This document shows, piece after piece, positions 8,318 through 16,816 of a stretch of 64,000 nt of DNA. Source of the stretch: Actinomadura harenae (GTDB lineage: Bacteria > Actinomycetota > Actinomycetes > Streptosporangiales > Streptosporangiaceae); assembly GCF_003696215.1 (NCBI RefSeq), contig NZ_RFFG01000042.1, positions 1-64,000 on the forward strand, read 5' to 3'. Under the pieces are notes generated by a model. The model did no database searches. It had not been told where the DNA came from and saw only the letters and a program-made list of their open reading frames with translations. The position numbers were made by a program, and so were the translations under genes. Within the stretch, counting starts at the first letter, position 1; every line of letters starts with the position of its first letter.

Positions 8318-8970
8318 CCTCGTTTCACAGCGATCAGCGATTTCACCAGGCCCGCGAACCGCTCGCCGAGGATGTCCGACTCGGGGAACAGGTAGCCCAT
8401 CTCCGTCCGACCGAGGAGCTCGACGCCCAGCGCGTCCGCGATGGCGGCCTCGCGTCCTTCGGGCTTCACCTTGACGAGCGGCCAGCGTTCGGCCAGACGC
8501 GCGCGCGTGCTGAGCGGGAGGAACTGGAACCCCGGGCACACCCAGTGCGGTTCGATCGGGAAGTAGCGGTACGGCGTCTGCACCCAGTGCCGGGGGGCCA
8601 GTTCCCGGACCGCGCGCGCGAACCGCTCGCGCCGCGCGATCCCGCCGACGTGCTCGATCACCGAGTTGGACACGACCAGGTCGAAATCGCGTCCGAGCAG
8701 GTCTTCGCGCAGGTCGCAGGCGTCGCCGGTCTCGGCGGTCACGCCGTCCGGGAGGTCGTCCGGTTGTTTCTCCAGGAGGTTCACGATGTGCAGCCGGGCC
8801 GGGCGCGCAGGAGCGCGATCCCAGAACTCGTAGGTTCCGCCAAGGTCGATCACCGACATCGCGTCCAGGTCGGGGAACGCTTGGCGGAACATGTCCCAAC
8901 GCCGCTGCCGGGCCTTCGCGCCCAGTGAGTCGGGCCCTTCGACGAAGCGGCTGCGCAACGTCTGCTTCAC
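8314..8970 (-). CDS. SAM-dependent methyltransferase, class I
   Basis: The GTG at 8970 is chosen: GGAGGGG lies 5 nt upstream and the codon forms a 4-nt GTGA overlap with the upstream glycosyltransferase stop. The 218-residue protein has SVIDLGGTYEFW (motif I, SAM binding) near residue 38, GDACDL (acidic loop) and DLVVSNSVIEHVGG (motif IV). It probably methylates a sugar or lipid-linked intermediate of the exopolysaccharide. The acceptor cannot be read from the sequence. Confidence 0.75.
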   Translation of the reverse strand: MKQTLRSRFVEGPDSLGAKARQRRWDMFRQAFPDLDAMSVIDLGGTYEFWDRAPARPARLHIVNLLEKQPDDLPDGVTAETGDACDLREDLLGRDFDLVVSNSVIEHVGGIARRERFARAVRELAPRHWVQTPYRYFPIEPHWVCPGFQFLPLSTRARLAERWPLVKVKPEGREAAIADALGVELLGRTEMGYLFPESDILGERFAGLVKSLIAVKRG

Positions 8971-10274
8971 GACCCCTCCAATGCTGTGCGGCGTCCTAGG
9001 CGGCGGGCCAGGGAGGTGCGGCGCATCCGTTCCGGGGCGCACGCCGCATCGTAGGCCGCCAACAGCGCCTTCTGGGAGTGGTCCCAGGAGAGCGGTCCCA
9101 CGACACGTCGGCGGCCCAGTTCTCCCATGCGCGCGCGTTCCGCAGGGTCGTCCAGGAGCTGTGCGATGAGCTTGGCGAACGCGGATTCGTCGTCGCAAGG
9201 GGCGAACAGCGCCGCGTCCCCAGCGGACACGCGCGACTCGTGCAGATCGAACGAGACCGTGGGCCGCGACATGGCCATGTACTCCATGACCTTGTTCATC
9301 GTGGACCGGTCATTGAGCGGGCTGTACGGATCGGGCGCCAGGCAGACGTCCGCTGTGGACAGATAGGGCAGCAGCCGGTCGTCCAGGACACGTCCGGGGA
9401 ACTCGACCCGGTCCTCTAGGCCGAGGTCACGAACCATCTGGACAAGGGACTCGAACATGTCGCCATCGCCGAGGAACGCGGCATGCCAGTCGTTCCGTCC
9501 CTGTTCGTCGCGGAGCTTGACGAGGGAACGCAGCGCATAGTCCACACCGTCCTGCGGGCCCATGACGCCCAGGTACACGAGCAGATGTTCCTTGCCGCGC
9601 TTCAGTTCGTCCTGCCGAGGGACGGGCCGGAAGCGGTCCGTCGCCGGGGCGCTGCGCACGACGAAGACGTCCTCGGGACGCTTCCCTCCACGCTCGAGGG
9701 CGATGTCCCGGTAGCTCTCGTTAGTGACGATGACGACGTCGGCGGCGTCATAGGTCGCGCGCTCTACCCGGCGGACGCCGCGGTAGAGGAGGTCCTCACC
9801 GCGCCCGAACCGGGACAGGTACAGCTCCGGCACCAGGTCGTGCTGGTCGAAAACGAACCGCGTGCCCTGCCTCTTGAGCATCCGCGCCACAAGGAACAGC
9901 AGGTCAGGCGGGTTGCACGCGTGCACGACATGGAACGGGCCGCGCTCCCGGACGAGCCGTCGCGCGATCCTGGCCGTGTGCCACAGCGCCGTGGAGTACT
10001 CGGCGAGGTAGCCGCGCGGCCCGCCGCGCGCCGCGTCCAGTGGATAGCGATGGATGGCGACACCGTCGATGAACGCCTCACGTTCGGTGTCGTTCTTCGC
10101 TCCCTGCGGGCAGATGACGTGCACCTCCCAGCCCGCGTCGCGCAACACCGTGCTCTCCTGCCAGACCCGCCGGTCGAACGGGACGGACAGGTTCTCCACG
10201 AGGATCAGGGCGCGCCGCCGGGCGGGGGTCCGCCGGGCCGGGCGCTCGCCGCTCTTGCCGCCGTGAACAGCCAA
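8967..10274 (-). CDS. Family 4 glycosyltransferase (GT-B)
   Basis: About 435 residues with a GT-B layout. The N-terminal domain begins ALILVENLSVPFDRRVWQES (about 22-41), a phrase typical of actinobacterial GT4 enzymes acting on capsule-type polysaccharide. HACNPPDLL and FDQHDLVPELY follow. The C-terminal nucleotide-sugar domain carries LVYLGVMGPQDGVD and the family motif VMEYMAMSRPTVSFDLHESR. The TTG at 10274 is the best in-frame start because no ATG or GTG precedes the first strand, though its ribosome-binding site is weak. It is translationally coupled to the downstream methyltransferase. Confidence 0.8.
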   Translation of the reverse strand: MAVHGGKSGERPARRTPARRRALILVENLSVPFDRRVWQESTVLRDAGWEVHVICPQGAKNDTEREAFIDGVAIHRYPLDAARGGPRGYLAEYSTALWHTARIARRLVRERGPFHVVHACNPPDLLFLVARMLKRQGTRFVFDQHDLVPELYLSRFGRGEDLLYRGVRRVERATYDAADVVIVTNESYRDIALERGGKRPEDVFVVRSAPATDRFRPVPRQDELKRGKEHLLVYLGVMGPQDGVDYALRSLVKLRDEQGRNDWHAAFLGDGDMFESLVQMVRDLGLEDRVEFPGRVLDDRLLPYLSTADVCLAPDPYSPLNDRSTMNKVMEYMAMSRPTVSFDLHESRVSAGDAALFAPCDDESAFAKLIAQLLDDPAERARMGELGRRRVVGPLSWDHSQKALLAAYDAACAPERMRRTSLARRLGRRTALEGS

Positions 10275-10356
10275 AGCTCACGCATCCAGGGATGAGCCGG
10301 CGCCCCCTGGCGCCGGGCAGGGGAGGGACCGAGTGCGGGGTGGGTGACAGGCGGGG

Positions 10357-11466
10357 TCATCGAAGGCCGTCCTCGGATCGACGGACGGTCTCCATCGCGC
10401 GGCGGGCCCGGCGGAGGGCGGGAGCCCACCGGGTGTCGCGCAACGTGTTTCGGGCCGTTCCCACGGCGTTGTTCCGGACGCGTCGGACGGCACGCGCGAC
10501 CGGGCCGCGCAGCACCGCGCCCTGGCACACGTACGTCTCGCCGGTCTTGGCGCGGCGCTTGTACTCGTCCTCGCCGCGTCCCAGGTCAATGCGGGTGATA
10601 CCGAGTCCCGGCGCGGCGGTGACCAGCTCGCGGAGCAGGATCCAGCCGGGTGAGAGCGCCGAGTGCGCCGGGTCGTACACCGGAAACCACCAGTGCAGAA
10701 CGCCCTCGGAGCGCAGACCGAAATGCGCCGCGAGGAGTTCCGGCCCGGCCCGCACCACGGACAGCACCCCGCCGAAATCGGACGAACGGGAGTGCAGCAG
10801 GCGATGCAGCAGGTCGCGCCGCGTCGGATCGGCGAAGTAGTCGCGCGCGCCGGTCGCCGCGTACTGGGCGCGCTTCAGCCCGATCAGCTCGTCCAGCGCG
10901 GCCGGGTCGACCGTGTCGGCCTCGAAGGTGACCGGTCCGAGCGTCCGCTCGGCCTTGCGGGCGCGGCGCCTGGCCTGGCCCATGTTGTCCTTGCCGCTGC
11001 GGGACGCGCGGCCGAGGTAGCCGTCCAACCCCCCGCTGACGTCGAGAAACGGCGACGGTCGCCGCGACTCGACCCACGGCTCGAACCCGGGCAGGCCGTC
11101 GGCCAGGTGGTCGAACTCCAGCGTCCGGACGCTCGCGCCCGACACCAGGGACCGCACCGGGAACGGTGTTCCGGGCGCCGAGATCGGCCCCTGGAAGTCG
11201 GCCCCCGGCCATCCGACCGGACGCGCGACCGCGCCGTCACGATGCAGGGCGAAGATCCCCGTGATCCGCTCACCCTCACTCGCCACGGCTACCGTGACCG
11301 GCCGTCCCGAGGCGTGCACGGCGGCTGCGAAAGCCGGGTGAAAGTACGGGCTGTCGTAGCGCGCGTCCGCCGCTCGCAGCTCATGCCACGCGGCGAGCTC
11401 GGCCGAGCCGAGAGCGTCGAGCCCGACAAGGCGCAGTTGTACGCCGGGCCGGGAGACCGGCGCCAT
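10357..11466 (-). CDS. GNAT/FemAB-like acyltransferase of the CelD/BcsL type
   Basis: This 369-residue protein carries a C-terminal GNAT half recognisable from LLAAHFGLRSEGVLHWWFPVY and YDPAHSALSPGWILLRELV, followed by RIDLGRGEDEYKRRA. This is the signature of the BcsL/CelD-type acetyltransferases found in exopolysaccharide loci. A basic segment (RRRARKAER) lies mid-protein. The ATG at 11466 overlaps the upstream stop (TGATG). It probably acylates a sugar or transfers an aminoacyl group to the polymer; the donor is unknown. Confidence 0.65.
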   Translation of the reverse strand: MAPVSRPGVQLRLVGLDALGSAELAAWHELRAADARYDSPYFHPAFAAAVHASGRPVTVAVASEGERITGIFALHRDGAVARPVGWPGADFQGPISAPGTPFPVRSLVSGASVRTLEFDHLADGLPGFEPWVESRRPSPFLDVSGGLDGYLGRASRSGKDNMGQARRRARKAERTLGPVTFEADTVDPAALDELIGLKRAQYAATGARDYFADPTRRDLLHRLLHSRSSDFGGVLSVVRAGPELLAAHFGLRSEGVLHWWFPVYDPAHSALSPGWILLRELVTAAPGLGITRIDLGRGEDEYKRRAKTGETYVCQGAVLRGPVARAVRRVRNNAVGTARNTLRDTRWAPALRRARRAMETVRRSEDGLR

Positions 11467-12407
11467 CAAGCCTTCAGCTCCCGGATCCGATGGGACGGCA
11501 GCAGAAGCGCGGCAAGCGCGGCACGCGAGGTACGGCGTCCGGCGAGGGCGCGCAGGAGCTCACCCAACGCGATACCCACGAAGAACGGAACGGCGGCGAG
11601 TGTCCCTTGCCGCCGCCTAAAGAGGCGCACTCGGTTGACGGTGAGCAGCGAGTACAGCATCGGACTGGAGTCGGACTCGCCGCCCAGGTGCACCACCCCG
11701 GCGGCGGGCTCGTACCAAGTGCAGAGCCCATGGTCAGCGGCCCGTAGCGCGTATTCGGTCTCTTCGCTGTAGAGCAGGAACGATTCGTCCCATGGGCCGA
11801 CTCTGCGGATCGTCTCCACCGAATGCATCTGCGCCGCGCCCGTCGCCCACGACACCTCGTGCGCGCGCGTATAGGCGTCCGGATCGATGACCTTCTCGCC
11901 CCAACGGGAGCGGCGTCCGCCGACCAGCGCGTCCATCCACACGCGCGCGACACTGGGCTGCCGGAACAGCGAGCCTTGGAGCGTCCCATCCGGTTGGGAC
12001 AGGCGCGGGACTGCGATGCCCCGCCGGTCGGGATCCTCGGCGAGCGCTCCGGCCAGTGTGGCGAGGGCCCCCGGCAGGAACCGGCAGTCCGGATTCATGA
12101 TGAACACGGCGTCCAGGTCGTCCAGGTCGAGGACCGCCGTTCCGGCGTTGATCGCTGCCGAGTACCCGCCGTTCCGGCCCGTCTCGATCACCTGCAAGGG
12201 CAGCGTCGCCGCCGCGTCCTTGGCGATGCCCACCGACTCGTCCCGCGAGGCGTTGTCGGCGACGACCACGGCTCGAAGCGCCGCGCCGTCCGCCCCGGGA
12301 AGGATCGAATCCAGGCATCCGCGCAGCACGTTCGCGCTGTTGTACGTCACGACCACGACCGCGACGCGGGGCGGCCGGGCGGGCCCTGCGGGGTTGGCAT
12401 GCGGCAT
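11466..12407 (-). CDS. Family 2 glycosyltransferase, rhamnosyltransferase-like
   Basis: The ATG at 12407 follows GGAAGG at good spacing; the open frame upstream is spurious. The 313-residue protein has VAVVVVTYNSANVL near residue 15, ADNASRDES at about 49, NGGYSAAINAG at about 78 and FIMNPDCRFLPGAL at about 98. WDESFLLYSEETEYALRAAD is the usual acceptor-side motif of WbbL-like rhamnosyltransferases. Together with RmlC this supports rhamnose in the product. A C-terminal hydrophobic patch (about 270-285) may anchor it. It ends exactly where the acyltransferase begins. Confidence 0.8.
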   Translation of the reverse strand: MPHANPAGPARPPRVAVVVVTYNSANVLRGCLDSILPGADGAALRAVVVADNASRDESVGIAKDAAATLPLQVIETGRNGGYSAAINAGTAVLDLDDLDAVFIMNPDCRFLPGALATLAGALAEDPDRRGIAVPRLSQPDGTLQGSLFRQPSVARVWMDALVGGRRSRWGEKVIDPDAYTRAHEVSWATGAAQMHSVETIRRVGPWDESFLLYSEETEYALRAADHGLCTWYEPAAGVVHLGGESDSSPMLYSLLTVNRVRLFRRRQGTLAAVPFFVGIALGELLRALAGRRTSRAALAALLLPSHRIRELKA

Positions 12408-12411
12408 TCGG

Positions 12412-13218
12412 TCACCTTCCGCGGGTGCGCTTGACGAGGCGGGCGGCAGCGCGACGGAGCCGGAGCGCGGGCCCGGGCGGTGCGAGGACACGGGCGATCC
12501 AGGCGTCGTCGAGGTCGTGCCGGAGGCTCGTGCGCGCCTGAAGCCAGGCGTCCGGACGGGCCGGACCGCCGTCGCTCGTGTACGCGCGGGTGACCGCGGC
12601 ACGACGCAGGCGGCGCAGGACGTGCCGGTCATAGGAGCCGAACGGGACGGCGACCCGCGTGACCGGAGCGCCCGTGATCTGGCTCAGGACATCGTGCGCG
12701 CGCACGAGCTCCTCACCCACCTGCGTGGCGGTGAGCCGTCGCCAGTCGCGGTGCGCCCAGCCGTGCGAGCCGACCGTCATCCCGGAGTCGACCAGCTCGC
12801 GGACGCCGTCGGCGGTGAGCCGCCCGGGTTCGCCGAGCCGTCCGGCCAGCACGAAGAACTCGGCGGTCAGACCGCGCGCGAGCAGCCGGGGAAGGGCCGT
12901 CTCGACGTCGGACGCGTTGCCGTCGTCGAAGGTCAGCCGGACGTCCGGACGGTCCGCGACCGCGTCGAGGACGCGCTCGAAGCGGTCGACGTCCACCCAC
13001 GTGCCGTCCTCGCCTGGATCGAGTGACCGTCCGCCTCGCCGCGGCCCGATGCCGTGCGTCGTGAGGTTGATGACGCGCCGCCCGACCCCGCCGAGACCAC
13101 GCTCGGCTCCGCCGACGTCTCGTTCAGCCCCGCCAACGCCTCGCTCGGCTCCGCCGACGTCTCGTTCAGCCCCGCCGACGTCGCGGCCGACCCCGCGCAC
13201 ACCGTTGTACCCGCCCAC
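12412..13218 (-). CDS. Polysaccharide deacetylase (NodB fold) with repeat-built N-terminus
   Basis: The catalytic domain shows VRLTFDDGNASD (metal/catalytic Asp pair, about residue 93) and MTVGSHGWAHRDW (His-x3-His zinc ligands, about 146), with VAVPFGSYD as the arginine-loop region. It probably de-N-acetylates or de-O-acetylates the polymer. With the GTG at 13218, which has GGAAGG upstream, the first 45 residues consist of five repeats of GGAERDV/GV heads encoded by a 21-bp tandem repeat. No signal peptide is evident, so the site of action is unclear. It ends 4 bp before the rhamnosyltransferase-like gene. Confidence 0.7.
   Translation of the reverse strand: MGGYNGVRGVGRDVGGAERDVGGAERGVGGAERDVGGAERGLGGVGRRVINLTTHGIGPRRGGRSLDPGEDGTWVDVDRFERVLDAVADRPDVRLTFDDGNASDVETALPRLLARGLTAEFFVLAGRLGEPGRLTADGVRELVDSGMTVGSHGWAHRDWRRLTATQVGEELVRAHDVLSQITGAPVTRVAVPFGSYDRHVLRRLRRAAVTRAYTSDGGPARPDAWLQARTSLRHDLDDAWIARVLAPPGPALRLRRAAARLVKRTRGR
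13090..13194. repeat. 21-bp tandem repeat, five units, in the deacetylase 5' end
   Basis: Five units of the form GCCGACGTCTCGTTCAGCCCC, with alternating variants, run from 13090 to 13194. The period is seven codons; the minus strand reads as repeated GAERDVG-type heptads. Confidence 0.8.
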
Positions 13219-13449
13219 CCCGATGCCCTTCCGTCACCCCGACGCGACAGACAATAGCTACGAGGTTCACAATTTCCTGCTATTTCGCTCTGACCACATA
13301 CGGCCACTGTCTTCCGCTTTGCCGCGCGCCTGCATCGGGTTATCAATGGCCGAGTCAGCTCTGCGACGGCTCTCGGAGACCGTGCGACACGCACCCATCC
13401 GGCTTAATGGCATTTCAGGGCAAAGGCGTTGTTTTCGGGGGCACCACAA
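13219..13449. other. AT-richer divergent intergenic region
   Basis: This 231-bp gap between the deacetylase and the divergent initiating glycosyltransferase is clearly richer in A/T than its surroundings, with AATAGC, CACAATTTCC and GGTTATCAATGG stretches. It most likely holds the main promoters of both transcription units. No riboswitch or RNA gene could be identified. Confidence 0.4.
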
Positions 13450-14895
13450 GTGACCGTTATCGACGGCGTTAATTCCGGTACGGGCGGCCGGGTCGCGGCG
13501 CGCGCCACCTGGTTCGCACGGTATGTCCACCTGCTGGTCGTGCTGGACCTGGCGTGCGCGGCCACCGCCGGCATCGCCGGATTCGCGCTGCGTTTCTCCG
13601 GCTGGGACGAGAGCGGGCGGTGGCCCGACATCCTGCTCGGGATCGGGCTCCCGGTGGTCTGGGTGCCATGGCTCTCGTTCGCGGGCTGCTACGACCACCG
13701 ATTTCTGGGCAGCGGAGCGGCCGAATATCGGAAGGTACTGAATGCGGGTATCACTCTGACTGCGGCCGTCGCGATCCTGTCATACGCCACGAAGGCGGAA
13801 GTCGCGCGCGGATATGTGATTCTGGCATTGCCGCTGCTCGTGGCCCTGGACGTGGCCGCCCGCCGCGGTGCCCGCAGCCGCCTGCACCGCGCCCGCGAGC
13901 GCGGCGACTGCATGCGCCGCGTCGTCGCCGTCGGCTACCGCGACGGCGCCGCCGACCTCGTCCGTGAACTCTCGCTGCACCCGCACCACGGGATGCAGGT
14001 CGTCGCGGTCTGCACGCCCGAACCACCCGGCCGGACGGTCGAGGACGTCATGGTGCTCGGCGGCTTCGACGACGTCCCCGAGGTGGTCGAACGCTGCCGC
14101 GCCGACGCCGTCGCCGTCCTCCCCTGCCTCGAACTGGGCGGGGTCGAGCTGCGGCGGCTCGCCTGGCGGCTGGAGAAGTTTCGGACCGACCTCTTCGTCT
14201 CGCCCGCACTCCTGGACGTGGCGGGCCCGCGCCTCACCATCCGCCCCGTCGCCGGGTTCTCCCTGCTGCACATCGACCATCCCGAGCTGACCGGCCCGGC
14301 GCGCGCCGCGAAGGCCGCCTTCGACCGGGTCACGGCGGCCCTGCTCCTGATCGCCGTCGCGCCGCTGCTGCTGGCCGTCGCGATCACCGTCCGGACGACC
14401 GACCCGGGCCCGGCGTTCTTCCTGCAGACCAGAATCGGACGCGCCGGACATCGGTTCCGGATGGTCAAGTTCCGGACGATGGTCACCGACGCCGAGCGCC
14501 GCCGCGTCGAGTTGTCGGCCCGCGTCGAGAACGGCTCGGTGCTGTTCAAGCTGAAGCGCGACCCGCGCGTCACGCGGATCGGCCGCGTCCTGCGCCGCTA
14601 CTCCATCGACGAGCTGCCGCAGCTGTTCAACGTGCTCCGCGGCGAGATGTCCCTGGTCGGACCGCGTCCGCCGCTGCCCGAGGAGGTCGAGCGGTACGGC
14701 CAGGACGTCTACCGGCGGCTCGCCGTCAAGCCCGGCCTCACCGGACTCTGGCAGGTCAGCGGACGGTCCGACCTCTCCTGGGACGAGGCCGTCCGGCTCG
14801 ACCTCCAGTACGTCGAGAACTGGTCGCTGCTGCTCGACCTGCAGATCCTCTGGCGCACCGTCCGCGCCGTCGTCAGCGGCAACGGCGCGTACTGA
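13450..14895 (+). CDS. Initiating polyprenyl-phosphate glycosyl-1-phosphate transferase
   Basis: With the GTG at 13450 (GGGGG upstream) the protein has 481 residues. Four N-terminal helices are followed by a Rossmann-like CoA-binding-type domain (RRVVAVGYRDGAADLV) and the bacterial sugar transferase domain (about 285-481). The latter shows a hydrophobic segment, FFLQTRIGRAGHRFRMVKFR, LRRYSIDELPQLFNVLRGEM, SLVGPRPPLP and KPGLTGLWQVSGRSDLSW, all hallmark motifs of WcaJ/WbaP-type enzymes. It loads the first sugar-1-phosphate onto undecaprenyl or decaprenyl phosphate and so starts synthesis. It is the right-hand end of the cluster and is transcribed away from the deacetylase. Confidence 0.9.
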   Translation: MTVIDGVNSGTGGRVAARATWFARYVHLLVVLDLACAATAGIAGFALRFSGWDESGRWPDILLGIGLPVVWVPWLSFAGCYDHRFLGSGAAEYRKVLNAGITLTAAVAILSYATKAEVARGYVILALPLLVALDVAARRGARSRLHRARERGDCMRRVVAVGYRDGAADLVRELSLHPHHGMQVVAVCTPEPPGRTVEDVMVLGGFDDVPEVVERCRADAVAVLPCLELGGVELRRLAWRLEKFRTDLFVSPALLDVAGPRLTIRPVAGFSLLHIDHPELTGPARAAKAAFDRVTAALLLIAVAPLLLAVAITVRTTDPGPAFFLQTRIGRAGHRFRMVKFRTMVTDAERRRVELSARVENGSVLFKLKRDPRVTRIGRVLRRYSIDELPQLFNVLRGEMSLVGPRPPLPEEVERYGQDVYRRLAVKPGLTGLWQVSGRSDLSWDEAVRLDLQYVENWSLLLDLQILWRTVRAVVSGNGAY

Positions 14896-14910
14896 ACCCG
14901 CCGGCCGTCC

Positions 14911-15519
14911 CTACAGAGGGACGTCCCAGAAGGCCAGCTCGTGCCGCATGCCCTCGAGGAAGGCCGCCTCCGCGCGCGCCGCGTCCGGGGCGGCCTCGTC
15001 GATCATCTGGGCGATCCGCCGCGTCAGCTCGGCGAACCCGGGATCGGCGTAGGTGTCGACCCAGCGCCGGTACCGGGGCTCGGACGGCGGGTTCAGCGCG
15101 AGCCGCGCCCCCAGCGTCGAATACCCCCACATGCACGGATACAGGGCGGCCAGCCCCTGACCGTAATCCGCGGCCGACTCCAGCAGGAACTCGGTGTAGG
15201 CGGCGCACGGGCCGCCCTTCTTCGCGCCGTCCAGGTCCGCGCCGAACTCCGAGGACAGCCCCCGGTGCAGGTCCAGCTCGTCGTGGAAGGTCGCGTGCGC
15301 GAGGTCGACCAGGTCGCCGAGGTGCGCGGACGGCGCCTGCCACGCGAGCCGCGAGAAGACCCGGACGTAGTCGAGCAGGAACAGGTAGTCCTGCTCCAGC
15401 CAGGACCGGAAGACGGCCTCGTCGAGATCACCGCGGCCGATGCCCTCCACGGTCGGATGCGCGAGCTGCCGCTCGACCCACGGCCGGCCGAGTTCTTCCA
15501 GGTGCGAAGCGAGACCCAT
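14911..15519 (-). CDS. tenA: TenA/thiaminase II family protein
   Basis: The ATG at 15519 gives 202 residues, close to the family norm; upstream frame is non-coding. The all-helical TenA fold is shown by SWLEQDYLFLLDYVRVF (about 53), by the catalytic Cys in ALYPCMWGYSTLG (about 135) and by a C-terminal Glu in AFLEGMRHELAFWD. TenA hydrolyses aminopyrimidine breakdown products to HMP for thiamin salvage. No other thi genes are in the window and no TPP riboswitch was found upstream. It is separated from the upstream methyltransferase gene by 290 bp with a strong hairpin. Confidence 0.85.
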   Translation of the reverse strand: MGLASHLEELGRPWVERQLAHPTVEGIGRGDLDEAVFRSWLEQDYLFLLDYVRVFSRLAWQAPSAHLGDLVDLAHATFHDELDLHRGLSSEFGADLDGAKKGGPCAAYTEFLLESAADYGQGLAALYPCMWGYSTLGARLALNPPSEPRYRRWVDTYADPGFAELTRRIAQMIDEAAPDAARAEAAFLEGMRHELAFWDVPL

Positions 15520-15583
15520 GCCCCGAGTCTGCCACCACGGGCGAACCGCCCCGAACGCGAGCAGAACGGAGCCCGGAAAGCAC

Positions 15584-15618
15584 GGAGCCCCGCCGGAACG
15601 GGGTTCCGGCGGGGCTCC
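15584..15618. terminator. Perfect 16-bp inverted repeat (terminator or structured leader)
   Basis: The arm GGAGCCCCGCCGGAAC (15584-15599) is perfectly complementary to GTTCCGGCGGGGCTCC (15603-15618) around a GGG loop. It lies downstream of the methyltransferase and upstream of tenA, both on the minus strand. No T-run follows. It may terminate the first gene or act in the tenA leader. The rest of 15620-15809 holds no gene that I could identify. Confidence 0.55.
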
Positions 15619-15809
15619 GCCACGTCTGACCGATGTGTGGGTCGCCTCTCGGCGAAAGGCGCAACACGGCTCCAGCCGAACGGTATTCCGTGAAGGCGAT
15701 AGATGAGGCCCGGGGACACCAGGCACATCGGCCACGTGTGATGTAACGGCAGGCCCCCGTCAGGCATTCCCGCCCCGCGGACGTTGCCTGCACCACACCC
15801 CGGACAGCC

Positions 15810-16427
15810 TCAGGTGCGCGGCGGCCGGACGGCCCTGACCAGCGTGTCCACGGCGAACCGCTCCTCGCCGTCCACCTCCACGGGCCGCCGGACCCGCTCG
15901 GCCCGCTGCACCGTCAGCCCCGGCAGCGCCGCGGTCACGTCGGCCGGTGTGTGGAGGACCGCCGGATCCTGCGGCCCGCCGACGCCCTCGGTCAGATTCG
16001 TCCGGTCATGCCCGACGAACACCAGCACCCCGCCGGGCGCCAGCGCCTCCGACGCCCTCGCGAGCACGCCGCCGATCTCCGGCAGCTGCAAGTAAGCGAT
16101 CACTACCAGGTCGAACGCCTCGCTGGGCGGTTCCCAGGCGATGACGTCCTCGACCAAGAATTCGGCTGAGATCCCCCGCGTTTCGGCAAGCTCGCGCGCC
16201 CGCGCGATGGCGACCGCCGAAAAATCGACTCCGGTGACCGTCCAGCCGAGTTCGGCCAGCCAGAGCGCGTTCCGCCCTTCGCCGCATGCCACGTCCAGCG
16301 CGCGCCCGGGCGCGAGCCCGGCGCACTCCTCGGCGACGAACCGGTTGGGGTCCGCAGACCACACCAGATCCCGCCCCGAATACCGCTCGTCCCAACCCCG
16401 CGCATCCACCCGAGCCAGCCTAGACAC
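15810..16427 (-). CDS. SAM-dependent methyltransferase, class I
   Basis: The enzyme has motif I ALDVACGEGRNALWLAE (about 36-52), TVTGVDFSAVAIARARE (motif II) and FDLVVIAYLQLP (motif IV). WDERYSGRDLVWSADPNRFV at the N-terminus is typical of small actinobacterial methyltransferases of the tellurite-resistance/thiopurine-like group. Two GTG starts are possible: 16427, preceded immediately by GGGGGGA, and 16409, which would begin VDARGWDERY. The substrate is unknown. No operon partner is obvious. Confidence 0.75.
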   Translation of the reverse strand: MSRLARVDARGWDERYSGRDLVWSADPNRFVAEECAGLAPGRALDVACGEGRNALWLAELGWTVTGVDFSAVAIARARELAETRGISAEFLVEDVIAWEPPSEAFDLVVIAYLQLPEIGGVLARASEALAPGGVLVFVGHDRTNLTEGVGGPQDPAVLHTPADVTAALPGLTVQRAERVRRPVEVDGEERFAVDTLVRAVRPPRT

Positions 16428-16549
16428 TCCCCCCGCCCCCCGCTGACCACCACCGGCCACCCCCACCTTCCACACCCCTCGATATCCGACTTCAAAGACG
16501 TCTACAGGCACGTCGCGGCGGGATGGGGTGCGCTTCGTAGGATCGCGGG

Positions 16550-16729
16550 ATGGACGCGGAACCGGTGGGGATCGCGGACGGCGATCCCGGTGAGTTGGCC
16601 GACGTTCTTGAGGTGGTTCACGCGTTGGCCGCGCTGCATGGTGTGTCCCCCGCCGGCCTGGAGAAGGCGCGTGCCGCGAAGGCGGGCGAGCGTGGCGGGT
16701 TCGCGGGCCGGGTCGTCCTGCGCGGCTGA
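16550..16729 (+). pseudogene. C-terminal remnant of a MazG-like phosphoribosyl-ATP pyrophosphohydrolase-type protein
   Basis: A 59-codon frame from ATG 16550 to TGA 16729 reads PGELADVLEVVHALAALHGV and then KARAAKAGERGGFAGRVVL. This is the conserved C-terminal half of the small MazG-like family common in actinomycetes. The N-terminal half, with the VRDRIPEI region and the EExxE metal-binding helix, is absent: a stop (TAG 16538-16540) lies just upstream in frame. Only the second acidic ELADVLE segment remains, so catalysis is unlikely. It is best read as a decayed gene; expression as a micro-protein cannot be excluded. Confidence 0.6.
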
Positions 16730-16816
16730 GTTCCGGCGGATGCCGATCCGGCCTCGCCTCCGGAGGGTGGGACGGGGGATGATCGCGGGGATTTGTTGTG
16801 GTTCGGGAGAGGTTTC

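Noticed and set aside
15520..15809. TPP riboswitch upstream of tenA
   Set aside because: Neither strand shows the CUGAGA or pyrimidine-helix consensus.
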